From CBDFHB01 sp965250115 (GTDB lineage Bacteria; Acidobacteriota; Vicinamibacteria; Marinacidobacterales; SMYC01): a stretch of 64,000 bases of DNA. The notes beneath the pieces were generated by a model, which saw only the letters and a program-made list of their open reading frames with translations, did not search any database and was not told the origin of the DNA. Where the stretch lies: positions 1,302,001-1,366,000 of the forward strand of contig CBDFNJ010000002.1 in the NCBI GenBank assembly GCA_965250115.1. The letters run 5' to 3'. The position numbers were made by a program, and so were the translations under genes. Below, in pieces: positions 45,120-54,536 of the stretch. The first letter of the stretch is position 1. The number at the start of each line of letters is the position of its first letter.

Positions 45120-46643
45120 ATGAGTGTGGCTGAGAAGCTCGTGGCGGCCGTGGACCAGGGAACGACCAGCACTCGGTGCCTTCTCATCAACCACCGGGGG
45201 CAAATAGTCGCCTCGCACCAGCTCGAGCACCGGCAAATCTATCCGCGGCCGGGCTGGGTCGAGCACGACCCGATGGAGATTTTGGAACGTTCGGACGACG
45301 TGATCCGAGGCGCGCTCGCGGCGGTTGCTGGCACTGCTAGCGAAGTGGTTGCGGTAGGAATTACCAATCAGCGGGAGACGACGATCTTGTGGGACCGCCG
45401 CTCCGGACAACCCCTGACCAACGCTCTCGTGTGGCAGGATACGCGGACGGACGGTCTGTGCGCGGACCTGGCGAAAGACGGCGGTCCGGACCGATTTCGC
45501 TCGAAGACCGGCCTGCCACTCGCAACCTATTTCTCCGGTCCCAAAGTTCGTTGGGTATTGGATCACGTCGATGGAGCCAGGGAGGCGGCAGCCAGGGGAG
45601 AGGTCTTGTTCGGAAACGTTGACACCTGGCTCATATGGAATCTCACCGGTGGAGTCGATGGCGGCGTCCACGTGACGGATGTGACGAACGCCAGCCGCAC
45701 CCAGATGATGAACCTTCGGACGCTCGACTGGGACGACGAGATTCTCGAAGCCCTGGACGTTCCGAGAAGCGTGCTTCCTGAGATCCGTCCCTCGTCGGAT
45801 CCCGAGCTATATGGCGAGACGCTCGCGGACGGTCCCTTCGGGGCCGTCGTGCCCATGTGCGGTGATCTCGGCGACCAACAGGCTGCGCTCTGCGGTCAGG
45901 CGTGCTTCGCGGCCGGGGAGGCGAAGAATACCTATGGCACGGGTTGTTTCCTGCTGATGAATACTGGAGGTGAGATCGTGACTTCCCACTCGGGTCTGCT
46001 CACGACGCTAGCCTATCGTTTCGGAAGCGAGCCGCCCGTCTTCGCGCTCGAGGGCTCGGTCGCAATTGCCGGCGCCCTGGTTCAATGGCTCCGAGACAAC
46101 TTGGGGTTGATTCGCTCGGCGGACGAGGTCGAGGCGCTCGCATCGAGCGTCGAGGACAACGGTGGGATGTTTCTTGTTCCTGCCTTCTCGGGGCTGTTCG
46201 CGCCTCACTGGCGGAGCGACGCGCGCGGCGTGATGGTCGGGCTGACTCGCTTCATCAACAAGGGACACATCGCCCGCGCAAGCCTGGAGGCGACGGCTTA
46301 CCAAACGAAGGAGGTTCTCGACGCGATGCACAAAGACTCTGGGGTATCGCTCGATTCGCTCAAGGTGGACGGCGGCATGGTGAACAACGAGCTCCTCATG
46401 CAGTTTCAGGCGGACTTGCTCGGTGTCTCGGTCGTGCGTCCGAAGGTCAACGAGACGACAGCACTCGGCGCCGCCTATGCCGCCGGACTCGCCGTGGGCT
46501 TCTGGGAGGGGGAGGCCCAGCTACGCGCCAACTGGGAGTTCGACAAGAAGTGGTCGCCTCGTATGGAGACGTCCGAGCGGGTTCAACTTTTTGGCGCGTG
46601 GGAGAAGGCGGTCGAGCGAACGTTAGGATGGATAGAGGCCTAG
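45120..46643 (+). CDS. glpK: Glycerol kinase
   Basis: FGGY-family kinase of about 507 residues that phosphorylates glycerol for lipid and energy metabolism. It shows the N-terminal DQGTTSTR phosphate site, GITNQRETT, WQDTRT, the adenosine-binding GTGCFLLMNTG, and KVDGGMVNNELLMQFQADLLG. The GTG at 45126 may be the real start, because the GAGGGAG ribosome site touches the ATG at 45120. No glpF or glpD is nearby. Confidence 0.95.
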   Translation: MSVAEKLVAAVDQGTTSTRCLLINHRGQIVASHQLEHRQIYPRPGWVEHDPMEILERSDDVIRGALAAVAGTASEVVAVGITNQRETTILWDRRSGQPLTNALVWQDTRTDGLCADLAKDGGPDRFRSKTGLPLATYFSGPKVRWVLDHVDGAREAAARGEVLFGNVDTWLIWNLTGGVDGGVHVTDVTNASRTQMMNLRTLDWDDEILEALDVPRSVLPEIRPSSDPELYGETLADGPFGAVVPMCGDLGDQQAALCGQACFAAGEAKNTYGTGCFLLMNTGGEIVTSHSGLLTTLAYRFGSEPPVFALEGSVAIAGALVQWLRDNLGLIRSADEVEALASSVEDNGGMFLVPAFSGLFAPHWRSDARGVMVGLTRFINKGHIARASLEATAYQTKEVLDAMHKDSGVSLDSLKVDGGMVNNELLMQFQADLLGVSVVRPKVNETTALGAAYAAGLAVGFWEGEAQLRANWEFDKKWSPRMETSERVQLFGAWEKAVERTLGWIEA

Positions 46644-46644
46644 C

Positions 46645-46672
46645 AGGGTGCTGAAAAAGTCATCTGCACCCT
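46645..46672. terminator. Shared hairpin between glpK and the DHS-like gene
   Basis: AGGGTGC (46645-46651) pairs with GCACCCT (46666-46672) between the convergent genes, with an AT-rich loop. It overlaps the stop codon of the DHS-like gene. No strong U-run is visible, so activity as a bidirectional terminator is uncertain. Confidence 0.4.
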
Positions 46673-47645
46673 ACCAGCCGAGAAGCCAACCGAAAATCAG
46701 GGGTGCCACGATCGAAGCGTCCGATTCGATGATGAACTTGGGAGTGTCGACGTCGAGCTTCCCCCAGGTGATCTTTTCGTTGGGAACGGCTCCCGAATAG
46801 GATCCGTAGCTCGTCGTGGAGTCGGAGATCTGGCAGAAGTAGCTCCAGAGGGGAATGTGCTCCTGCTGGAGATCCTGGTGGAGCAGCGGTACGACACAGA
46901 TGGGAAAGTCGCCGGCGATTCCTCCTCCTATTTGAAAGAAACCGACGCTGCTTCTCTTCGTGATCTCCGTGTACCACTCGATGAGCTCGGTCATATATTC
47001 GACGCCCGATCGCATGACCGAGGGTGAGACCTTCCCGTCGACCGAGCGAGCCGCAAAAATGTTGCCCAGAGTGGAATCCTCCCATCCAGGTACGACGAGG
47101 GGAACGCCCTTCTCGCAGGCGGCGATCACCCAGCTGTCCTTGGGATCAATCTCGTAATGTTCCGAAAGGCGCCCGCTCTCGATGAGCTGATAGATGTACT
47201 CGTGGGGCAAGAAGCGGTTGCCTTCGCTCGTAGCCTTCGACCATAGGTCGGTCACCAGCTGCTCGACCCGCCGCATCGCTTCCTCTTCGGGAATGCAGGT
47301 ATCGGTGACGCGATTGTAGTGCTCCTTCAGAAGTTTCCTCTCGTCCTCGGCGGCGAGCTCGCGATAGTTAGGAACGCGTTTGTAGTGGTTGTGAGCGACG
47401 AGGTTGAAGATATCCTCCTCGAGGTTCGCGCCAGTACAGGAAATGATGTGCACTTTGTCGGATCGGATCATCTCGGCGAGAGACCGGCCGATCTCCGCCG
47501 TGCTCATGGCGCCGGCCAAGGTGATCATCATCTTGCCGCCATTGTCGAGAACCCCTTGGTAGGCCTTGGCGGCATCGACGATAACCGCGGCGTTGAAATG
47601 CCGGTAGTGGCGTTCCATGAACTGGCCGATGGGTCCGTTCGTCAT
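46671..47645 (-). CDS. Deoxyhypusine/homospermidine-synthase-like enzyme
   Basis: A 324-residue NAD-dependent aminobutyl transferase of the deoxyhypusine synthase family. It shows VHIISCTGANLEEDIF, GVPLVVPGWEDSTLGN, FQIGGGIAGDFPICVVPLL and the catalytic Lys296 in TWGKL, followed by IIESDASIVAPLIF. In archaea and eukaryotes this family modifies eIF5A. Bacterial members in polyamine operons more likely make homospermidine or a related polyamine. It overlaps speB by four bases (ATGA) and is the third gene of the operon. Confidence 0.88.
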   Translation of the reverse strand: MTNGPIGQFMERHYRHFNAAVIVDAAKAYQGVLDNGGKMMITLAGAMSTAEIGRSLAEMIRSDKVHIISCTGANLEEDIFNLVAHNHYKRVPNYRELAAEDERKLLKEHYNRVTDTCIPEEEAMRRVEQLVTDLWSKATSEGNRFLPHEYIYQLIESGRLSEHYEIDPKDSWVIAACEKGVPLVVPGWEDSTLGNIFAARSVDGKVSPSVMRSGVEYMTELIEWYTEITKRSSVGFFQIGGGIAGDFPICVVPLLHQDLQQEHIPLWSYFCQISDSTTSYGSYSGAVPNEKITWGKLDVDTPKFIIESDASIVAPLIFGWLLGW

Positions 47646-48667
47646 TTCTTCTTTACCTCGCCGGGAATGGTAGCGCAGCTCAGTCGATAGAGCACTCTCG
47701 CTCCGACATTGGCGTCCCACTCGTCGCTAGGGTCCGGGCCCGGGGCTACTTCGCAAAGGTCGAATCCGATAATCCTCCGACCCGAGGACGGTACCTGCTC
47801 TACGAGAAAAAGGGCTTCTTCGTAACCGAGCCCGCCGGGAACGGGAGTGCCCGTGTTTGGACAGAGCGCCGGGTCGAGGCCATCGATGTCGAAGCTCACG
47901 TAGACGTCTTCGGGCAGCTCCGAGACGATCTCTTCCACGATGCTTGCCCAGCTCTCCAAGGCGAACCGCCGACGCGCGATGCTCCGGTCATCGAACATGA
48001 GAATGCGCCCGCCGCTGCGGCGGATGGCGACCACCTCCTCGTCGCAGTAGTCGCGGATTCCGACCTGGACGAGACGGGTCAGGCTCTTTAGCTGCATGGC
48101 GTTGTGCATGATGGAGGCGTGAGAGTGGACGAAGCCTTCGTAGGCGTTGCGAAGGTCACAGTGGGCGTCGATGTGCAGGATACCGAACGAATCGTGGCGT
48201 TCCGCGAGGGCCTGCATCAAGCCCAGCGCAACGCTGTGGTCGCCTCCGAGCACGGAGACGAGCTTGCCACTATCCAGGTACTTCGAAGACTCCTCCCTGA
48301 CGGTCGCCACCATGTCTTCGCAGGCAGCGTTCACCTCGCTCCAGCCCTCCTCTTCGAAGCTCCCGCCTCGCGCTAGCCTCTCGATGAGACGCTTTGCCTT
48401 GCGCCTGGTGGTTTCTCCGTGCTCGGTGAGAAAGGGGGAGACCGGCGCGAGCGCAATGCCTCTCTTCCAAGCCTTCGGACGTGCGCTATCGTGAAGGTCG
48501 ACCTGAACCGAAGCGTCGAGCACCGCGCGGGGTCCCTGGGCGGTGCCTTCCGCGTAGGATACGGTCACTTCCCAGGGCACTGGCAGAATGACGAGGCGGG
48601 CATCCTCGGTATCGAAGGGAAGCCCCCACAGCTTTCCCGCGGCTGCCGGGCCCTCCGGCTCGTGCAC
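47642..48667 (-). CDS. speB: Agmatinase/arginase-family ureohydrolase
   Basis: A 341-residue ureohydrolase with all binuclear manganese ligands: His144 (GGDHS), Asp167, His169 and Asp171 (DAHCD), Asp260 and Asp262 (FDIDGLDP). It probably converts agmatine to putrescine and urea, because the upstream gene is an arginine decarboxylase. The GTG at 48667 is preceded by CGGGAG and lies 10 bases after the decarboxylase stop; the frame is open further upstream only over that gene. Arginase activity is the alternative. Confidence 0.9.
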   Translation of the reverse strand: MHEPEGPAAAGKLWGLPFDTEDARLVILPVPWEVTVSYAEGTAQGPRAVLDASVQVDLHDSARPKAWKRGIALAPVSPFLTEHGETTRRKAKRLIERLARGGSFEEEGWSEVNAACEDMVATVREESSKYLDSGKLVSVLGGDHSVALGLMQALAERHDSFGILHIDAHCDLRNAYEGFVHSHASIMHNAMQLKSLTRLVQVGIRDYCDEEVVAIRRSGGRILMFDDRSIARRRFALESWASIVEEIVSELPEDVYVSFDIDGLDPALCPNTGTPVPGGLGYEEALFLVEQVPSSGRRIIGFDLCEVAPGPDPSDEWDANVGARVLYRLSCATIPGEVKKK

Positions 48668-48677
48668 CGGCTCCCGT

Positions 48678-50153
48678 CTATTCGACAACTTCCTTAGCTG
48701 CGGGTACTTCGTCGTCCTCTTGCACCGATTTCGCTTCGCTCGCACGCATCGGCGGGGCGTCGGGACTTCGGCGATAACCGAGGATGCGAAGGACTTGTTT
48801 GCTGTTCTGCTCCTCGTGCAGAACCTGGTAGTGGCGGTCACCTTCCTTGTCGACGGAAATGACGACGTGCTTCGGATCGGGCATGAGGCAATGGTGGAGT
48901 CCGCCGACGCCGCTCAAGACCTCCTGATAGGCGCCGGTGTGGAAGAAGCCTAGGTACTGCTGTTTTCGCGTAGCCGGCATGTAGATCGCTTCGAAATGCA
49001 CGTCCTCGTTGTAGTAGTCGTCGGCATCGCAAGTCATGCCGCCGATGATGACTTTCTCGTATCCCGCGTCCCAGTTGTTGATAGGAAGAAGGATGAACCT
49101 CCGCGCGAGCGCCCAGACGTCCGGAAGCATGCTGATGACGCTTCCGTCGATCATGAACCACTTCTCGCGGTCGTTCTGCTCTTTCCGACCGAGGACTTTG
49201 AAAAGAGTTCCGCTGCTTTCGGCGACGGTATAGCTCCCGAACTCGGTCAGAAGATCCGGCTCCTCGACCGAGTACTCGCGGCAGACCTCCTGAATCGTTC
49301 GTATGATCTCTTCGATGACGTAGGGGTAGTCGTACTCGAAACCGAGTGAGTTGCGGAACGGGAGACCGCCGCCGAGATCGAGCATTTGAAGATCGGGATT
49401 GACGCGTTTGAGCTGGCAGTAGAGGCTCGCGAGCCGTCTGAGCTCGCTCCAGAAGGTGGGGGAGTCCTGGATGCCCGTTCGTATGAAAAAGTGGAGAAGG
49501 CGGAGCTTCATGCTCGGGTGATTGGAGAGCCTCTCCATGTAGAACGGGATGATCTCATCCTCCCGCATGCCCAGCCGGCTCGTGTAAAAACTGCCTTCGG
49601 GTGAGTCCTCCGTCGCCATGCGGATGCCGAGCGAGCAGGGAACTTCGAGCTCGTGCTCGTAGAAGCCGAGCTCGTCCTTGTTGTCGAGAATCGGAATGAC
49701 GTTCTCGAATCCGTCGTGCAGCATGTCCGCGATGTACTGCTTGTACTCGTAGTCCTTGAAACCGTTGCACAGAATCAAAATGTCTTTCGAGATGTGGCCC
49801 GCACGTTCGAGCGTGTCGATGATCGGCATGTCGAGGGCCGACGATGTCTCGAGCTGAACGCCTGCAGCGAGAGCTTCGACCATCACGTGTCTGAAGTGGG
49901 AGCTCTTCGTGCAGTAGCAATAAGTGTAGCTTCCCTTGTACCCGAGCTTGTCGATGGCACTCTGAAAGAGCTGTCGGGCATCACTAATTTTTTTCGAGAT
50001 GATGGGCAGAAATGTGAAGCGCAGGGGAGTCTTGTAGGTCTCGATGAGCTCCATGACATTGATGCCGTGAAAGTAGAGCTCGTCTTCGCGAACCTGAAAG
50101 CCCTCGGGCGGAAAGTCGTAGCTTTGGCTGAGAAAACTATGGACGCTCTGCAT
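48678..50153 (-). CDS. speA: Arginine decarboxylase, PLP fold-III type
   Basis: A 491-residue decarboxylase of the alanine-racemase fold. The PLP lysine is Lys83 in YCTKSSH. It shows LETSSALDMPIID, LDLGGGLPFRNS and a C-terminal sheet domain with TCDADDYYNEDVHFEAI. It is shorter than the roughly 630-660-residue Escherichia coli SpeA, mostly by lacking part of the inserts and tail. It converts arginine to agmatine and begins the speA-speB-DHS operon. The C-terminal 35 residues are acidic and low complexity. Confidence 0.88.
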   Translation of the reverse strand: MQSVHSFLSQSYDFPPEGFQVREDELYFHGINVMELIETYKTPLRFTFLPIISKKISDARQLFQSAIDKLGYKGSYTYCYCTKSSHFRHVMVEALAAGVQLETSSALDMPIIDTLERAGHISKDILILCNGFKDYEYKQYIADMLHDGFENVIPILDNKDELGFYEHELEVPCSLGIRMATEDSPEGSFYTSRLGMREDEIIPFYMERLSNHPSMKLRLLHFFIRTGIQDSPTFWSELRRLASLYCQLKRVNPDLQMLDLGGGLPFRNSLGFEYDYPYVIEEIIRTIQEVCREYSVEEPDLLTEFGSYTVAESSGTLFKVLGRKEQNDREKWFMIDGSVISMLPDVWALARRFILLPINNWDAGYEKVIIGGMTCDADDYYNEDVHFEAIYMPATRKQQYLGFFHTGAYQEVLSGVGGLHHCLMPDPKHVVISVDKEGDRHYQVLHEEQNSKQVLRILGYRRSPDAPPMRASEAKSVQEDDEVPAAKEVVE

Positions 50154-50207
50154 CTTCCTTCGACTCCAAAAATGTAGGTTGTCCAGCCATTGTGCACGTC
50201 GGGAACG

Positions 50208-50240
50208 AAAAAGGGCGCGGCTTCCACGAGTGCCACGCCC
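50208..50240 (-). terminator. Rho-independent terminator or attenuator upstream of speA
   Basis: On the minus strand GGGCGTGGC (50232-50240) pairs with GCCGCGCCC (50213-50221), one G-U-type mismatch, loop of 10, followed immediately by TTTTT (50208-50212). It ends 55 bases before the speA ATG. It may end transcription from the upstream 50.5-kb genes or attenuate the polyamine operon. Confidence 0.65.
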
Positions 50241-50511
50241 CGCTCACGTACCGTCGAGTCACTTTGCCGCTAGTGCCCGCCCGGCGTCAGCCACGAGTAC
50301 ATCATTGCTTTTTTCTTGCCGCGGCCGTGAGCGCGGCACGTGACGTGAGCACCGTGAGTTGGCGTGTTGTAGGATCTACTCAACTGATCATGCTATCCGT
50401 TGCGCGATGCCCACCGATTCTCGTAGATTCTGAGTTGCGGGACAGCGGCAAAGTACTTCGACATTGCAATTTGACGACATTCCGAATCGAGCTGAAGGAT
50501 AGCACAAACCT
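50241..50511. other. Non-coding leader region upstream of speA
   Basis: A 271-bp stretch without a recognisable gene. It holds a second inverted repeat, TGCCGCG/CGCGGCA, around 50327-50348, with a run of T on the plus strand before it rather than after it. I looked for known riboswitch cores and tRNA arms and saw none. Confidence 0.4.
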
Positions 50512-50925
50512 TCAGTAGTCTTCGAAGTCAATGAGGCCGAGCTCCGTAACCTCGAGCGGTTCCTCGACGAGCTCCGAAAGGGCCCAGCGGCCACCCGTGA
50601 AACGCATAAGCACTCGTTGTCGCGTGTGGGCGACCCGTCGGTCACCGAGCGTCTCGCTGGCCTTCTGGAACCGAACGGACTCGACGACCACGAGGCGGAC
50701 CTCCGTCTCCGTTGCGAGGTCGGCGGCCTCGAGGCGGTAGTTAACACCGATGATGTCGCCCTCGATTGCGCGGAACCTCCCGGTTTTCCCTTCGCCAAGC
50801 ACGTTCGCCTCGGCCTCCTCGCGATACGAACGGTAGGCCCGGGTCATCGGCTCGAAGAAGTCGAAGACCTCCTTGACCGCCGTGGCCACGACGAGAAGGC
50901 CGAACAGGAGTGCGAGTTTTTTCAT
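50512..50925 (-). CDS. Hypothetical protein with N-terminal signal or anchor
   Basis: A 137-residue protein beginning MKKLALLFGLLVVATAVK, a signal peptide or single anchor. The soluble part is rich in beta-strand pattern (GKTGRFRAIEGDIIGVNYRLE, TEVRLVVVESVRFQ, RQRVLMRFTGGRWALSEL). I do not recognise a family. It follows the propeller gene by 20 bases on the same strand and is probably cotranscribed with it. Confidence 0.6.
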   Translation of the reverse strand: MKKLALLFGLLVVATAVKEVFDFFEPMTRAYRSYREEAEANVLGEGKTGRFRAIEGDIIGVNYRLEAADLATETEVRLVVVESVRFQKASETLGDRRVAHTRQRVLMRFTGGRWALSELVEEPLEVTELGLIDFEDY

Positions 50926-50945
50926 GGGGCGCTAGCCCCATTGTC

Positions 50946-52439
50946 TCAAAACGGAGCGCGGACCGCGGAGATCACTCCGTCCTCGGCGCCCAGGTAGATC
51001 AGGGCGTTCTGGACGTCGTAGGACGGGCTTCCCACGCCCGCGGTGCCGTCGCCCAGGAGGACCGAGGTCGTCACGGGGGGCTGGGACGGATTTCCGGTCG
51101 TCACGTCGAGCTGATAGAGACGGCTGTTGCTCGAGCCCACCCACACGAACTGGCTTCCGGAGGGATAGAGAGGAGTCGACGGGTTCGGGATCCCGGCATG
51201 CGACCACCCTTCGATGACGACCGGCTCCACGTCGCGAAGACACCACACCGTGGTTTGCGTGGAAACGTAGACGCGGCGCGATGCATAGTCCGGGAAGACG
51301 AAGCCTCTCGTCGCGCCGTCTTGGGTATCGAAGGGGAAATTGAGCTTGACGCTTCCGTCGACAATGTCGAGACCCCAGATGAGCCCGTCGTCAGCGCCGA
51401 CGTAGATGTCGTCTCCTCTTACCACGGCGCTTCCCGAGATATCTCCGAGGGGGGTCGACCAGACTTTGTTGTCCGTTTCGAGGTCGAGGGCCCAGACCGA
51501 GTCGGCGCCGTCGGCGATCGCGTGGCTCGCAAAGTAGAGACGGGAGCGGTCGTAGTCGATGGAAGCGGCTCCTGAGATGATGCCGATGCCCGGTCCAGCA
51601 GGGTCATCGAAAGACCACACCGTATGGCCGTCGAAGGCATCGAGGGCGTAGAACGAGTTTCTTTGTCCCGCGATACGCGTGCCCACCAGAACCAGATCGA
51701 AATTCAGGCCGGAATAAAAGGAGAACCATCCTCCCGGCGCTGCCTGGAGCATGCCGAGAGGGTCGGAGACCCATGTCTCGGCGCCAAGGTCGACGTCGAT
51801 CGCGTTCACGAAGCCGTCCTGGGTCGAGATGATCGTGAAGTTGGAAGCGTCGCCATTGGCGATTGGCACGACGGCCGGCAGGTGCTGGGCCACGTTCGTC
51901 AGCGGGTAGGGATTGAAGCTCACGGGCCACACGCCCCCGTCCACATCGCCTCGTTCCATGGAATAGAGATGCTCGTCGTTCGAAAGCGCGAGCACGTAAG
52001 CGCCGATCCCAGGCGGCGCCATCGCCGTCGCACCGGAAAAGAACCTCCATTGAATCGGTCCGCTCGCATCGACTGGAATCCCGATGGCCGTTCTTCCCGG
52101 GGAGAAGTTTCCGCTGTCGTTTACGAAGGCCGTGTAGTAGTGCGTCGCTCCCGGGGTGAGCCCCGGATGGCCCAGGGATCCGTGCTCACCCGGATTTCCC
52201 GGCACGTCGACGGCGAAGAGGTTGTTGATGTCGACGTCGTCGGGCGCGTTCGGAAATCGATCGATTCGGCCGATGACGCGAACGAAACCCGCGAAGGGCG
52301 CCGGCGGATACTGCCACTCGATGACGTTCGCGCGATCCTTCGAAGTGACCGTGAGGAACGGCACTTCCTGAGCGCTCACAGACGTAACGAGGCCGAGAAC
52401 CAACCAGAGACTCGTATAGAATCGCGTTCGTCTGTTCAT
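50946..52439 (-). CDS. Exported PQQ-like beta-propeller protein
   Basis: A 497-residue secreted protein with signal peptide ending VTSVSAQ. An N-terminal fibronectin-like segment (about 30-120, GFVRVIGRIDRFP...THYYTAFVNDSGNFS) is followed by a propeller with blades such as SFYALDAFDGHTVWSF, SVWALDLETDNKVWSTPLG, DIYVGADDGLIWGLDIVDG and LIYLGAEDGVISAV. It is likely a scaffold or sensor on the cell surface. Confidence 0.78.
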   Translation of the reverse strand: MNRRTRFYTSLWLVLGLVTSVSAQEVPFLTVTSKDRANVIEWQYPPAPFAGFVRVIGRIDRFPNAPDDVDINNLFAVDVPGNPGEHGSLGHPGLTPGATHYYTAFVNDSGNFSPGRTAIGIPVDASGPIQWRFFSGATAMAPPGIGAYVLALSNDEHLYSMERGDVDGGVWPVSFNPYPLTNVAQHLPAVVPIANGDASNFTIISTQDGFVNAIDVDLGAETWVSDPLGMLQAAPGGWFSFYSGLNFDLVLVGTRIAGQRNSFYALDAFDGHTVWSFDDPAGPGIGIISGAASIDYDRSRLYFASHAIADGADSVWALDLETDNKVWSTPLGDISGSAVVRGDDIYVGADDGLIWGLDIVDGSVKLNFPFDTQDGATRGFVFPDYASRRVYVSTQTTVWCLRDVEPVVIEGWSHAGIPNPSTPLYPSGSQFVWVGSSNSRLYQLDVTTGNPSQPPVTTSVLLGDGTAGVGSPSYDVQNALIYLGAEDGVISAVRAPF

Positions 52440-52531
52440 CGTCAGGGCCCGAGGCCCTTTCTCAAGTGGCGGGTCGCCAGACTATATGAAAAGCCTCGAG
52501 GGCTGTCAACGGTGTGCTAGGCTCGCCCCGA

Positions 52532-53209
52532 ATGAGCTATCGCGGAATCGTCGCTGGGTTTCTCGCATTGAGCGCCTGCGGCTCGCCCGATGCGGACCGT
52601 CCCGAAGTCTTCCAGCACGGGCCCCCGGCGGAGGAGCGTGCCTTTCGACAGGGCTACACGCAAGCTCCGCCACGTGGCGCGCCGGGGTTTCCGCCTTCCA
52701 TCGACGCCTGGCTCACAACCGAGGAGGCAGAGCAAGCGAGCTCCGCTGGGGAGAACCTCTCGGTGGACGATCGGCGAGATGCGCAGGCTGTCCTGAGTAA
52801 AGCGCTTCTGCGCTTCGACCTGGAGGGGCTCCAAGCGCTTGCCTTGGTCGAGGCGCGCGCGGGTCGTTTGCCCTATCGTACGGCAGCGCGGCTGCACCGA
52901 GACTATCTCTTTCCGAGCTCGGAGGAAGAAGCAAACGCTCGCTACCAGGGGCGCTTCGTCGTGTTGACGGGTCGGGTCGCGCCGAAGAGCATGCTGGACA
53001 CGGCCGACCCCTTCAAAGTCTTCGAGGAGGAGCCCTACGTCCACGAGCCGGTGCTTCTGGAGACGGACTTCGAGTTCACTTTCGTTCGCTGCCACCTGGC
53101 GAAGCCGAATATGCAGCTCTTGAGGGACTGGCAGGAGGTTCATGTTCTCGGAGTCGTCGAGGGAAAGCAACGGGGCGACGTCGTTATCGAAGAATGCGTC
53201 GTGATCTGA
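52532..53209 (+). CDS. Lipoprotein with OB-fold-like C-terminus
   Basis: A 225-residue lipoprotein. The start at MSYRGIVAGFLALSACG gives an L-S-A-C lipobox. The middle is helical (DDRRDAQAVLSKALLRFDLEGLQALALVEAR). The C-terminal about 90 residues (ARYQGRFVVLTGRVAPKS ... WQEVHVLGVVEGKQRGDVVIEECVV) look like a small tRNA_anti-type OB fold. Function unknown. The patatin gene begins 10 bases downstream. Confidence 0.68.
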   Translation: MSYRGIVAGFLALSACGSPDADRPEVFQHGPPAEERAFRQGYTQAPPRGAPGFPPSIDAWLTTEEAEQASSAGENLSVDDRRDAQAVLSKALLRFDLEGLQALALVEARAGRLPYRTAARLHRDYLFPSSEEEANARYQGRFVVLTGRVAPKSMLDTADPFKVFEEEPYVHEPVLLETDFEFTFVRCHLAKPNMQLLRDWQEVHVLGVVEGKQRGDVVIEECVVI

Positions 53210-53219
53210 GGCATCGAAG

Positions 53220-54521
53220 GTGAGCTCGAGAGCCAAGCCGAACCGATCCGGCGTCGCGCTCTGCCTATCGGGTGGTGGCTTTCGCTCCGCGCTGTTTCAC
53301 CTCGGAGCCCTGAGGCGTTTGAAGGAGCTCGGTCTTCTTCATCGAGTCGAGCTCATCAGCAGCGTTTCTGGCGGCAGCATCCTGGCGGGTTTTCTCGCGA
53401 CGACTATGGCGAGCGGTGGCCCCGTCCGTAACCGTCTCGACTTCGCGCGCTGGCTCGACGAAATCGATTGGGACAAAGTCGTCGCGTCCCCGTTCCGGGA
53501 GATCACGTCCCACGACTTCCTAAGTCTACCGGTGATTTCGAACGTCTTGTGGAGCTGGGCCCTCCCGGGACTCAGAGTACGCGCTCTCGAAAGGCGCTAC
53601 CAGCGGCGCATTTCGAGGCGGACGCTTGGCGAGCTACCGGAGTACCCGGCGTTCGTCATCTGCGCAACCAATCTGGCCTTCGGCGTGAACTGGATCTTCA
53701 CGAGGGAGCGGGCAGGCGACTATCAAGCCGGATATTTCGACGCGCGGTCCTGGCCGCTCGCGAGGGCCATTGCGGCGTCGTCCTGTTTCTCGCCGATTTT
53801 CGGCCCGATGTCGGTGCGTGTGCCTGCCGATACCCGCAAGGGCGGTCACTACCGTGGCCAAGATCGCGAGAGGCTTCTCTCGAGGACCCAGCTCACGGAC
53901 GGCGGCGTCTATGACAATCTGGGACTCGAGCCGGCCTGGAAGGATTTCGCTTGCGTGCTCGTTTCCGACTGCGGTGCTCCGTTCGAGTTCTCGGTCGGGA
54001 AGGCACCGATTCGCCGGCTACTACGTTACACGTCGGTGGTGATGAACCAGGCAAGCTCGGTGCGGAAACGTATGTATTTCGCTCAGAAGCGTGCAGGCCA
54101 CTACACGGGCACTTACTGGGGTATCGGGAGTGCCGCGGAGAAGCTAACAGAGCGCGAGCTTGCCGCTCTGCCCTGGGACGAGTACGGTGAAGAGGCAGCA
54201 GCGACCAGCTACCTCGACGGAGGCTACCGGCGAAAGCTCGTGGACGAGAGGATTGCCGAGATCCGCACCGACCCGGATGGCTTTACCGAAGCCGAGCAGC
54301 GAATCCTCGAGAACCACGGCTACTTTGCGGCAAACCGATCGATCGCGCGTTACCTGAGCGAGCCCACCGCCGTCGCTCCGCTCGACCCACCGCATCCCGA
54401 GTGGCTCGACGAGGACAAAGTGCGCGACGCGCTTCGGGTTAGCCACCGGAGGCTGTCGCTCCGACGCTCTTGGCAGGTGCGGCGGCAGCGACGAAGGTCC
54501 CGTGAGAACTGCCTTCCGTGA
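53220..54521 (+). CDS. Patatin-like phospholipase
   Basis: A 433-residue serine hydrolase of the patatin fold. It shows the oxyanion loop SGGGFRS (about 17-23), nucleophile Ser50 in SSVSGGS and dyad Asp227 in TDGGVYDN. It probably cleaves acyl chains from lipids. No signal peptide is visible, so it is likely cytosolic or membrane-associated. The GTG start follows AAGGTGAGC. The C-terminus is basic (RRSWQVRRQRRRSREN). Confidence 0.85.
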   Translation: MSSRAKPNRSGVALCLSGGGFRSALFHLGALRRLKELGLLHRVELISSVSGGSILAGFLATTMASGGPVRNRLDFARWLDEIDWDKVVASPFREITSHDFLSLPVISNVLWSWALPGLRVRALERRYQRRISRRTLGELPEYPAFVICATNLAFGVNWIFTRERAGDYQAGYFDARSWPLARAIAASSCFSPIFGPMSVRVPADTRKGGHYRGQDRERLLSRTQLTDGGVYDNLGLEPAWKDFACVLVSDCGAPFEFSVGKAPIRRLLRYTSVVMNQASSVRKRMYFAQKRAGHYTGTYWGIGSAAEKLTERELAALPWDEYGEEAAATSYLDGGYRRKLVDERIAEIRTDPDGFTEAEQRILENHGYFAANRSIARYLSEPTAVAPLDPPHPEWLDEDKVRDALRVSHRRLSLRRSWQVRRQRRRSRENCLP

Positions 54522-54536
54522 GGAGCTGCCCTCAAC

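Noticed and set aside
50327..50348. Second terminator in the speA leader
   Set aside because: The hairpin arms pair, but the T-run precedes the stem on the plus strand and is an A-run after it on the minus strand.
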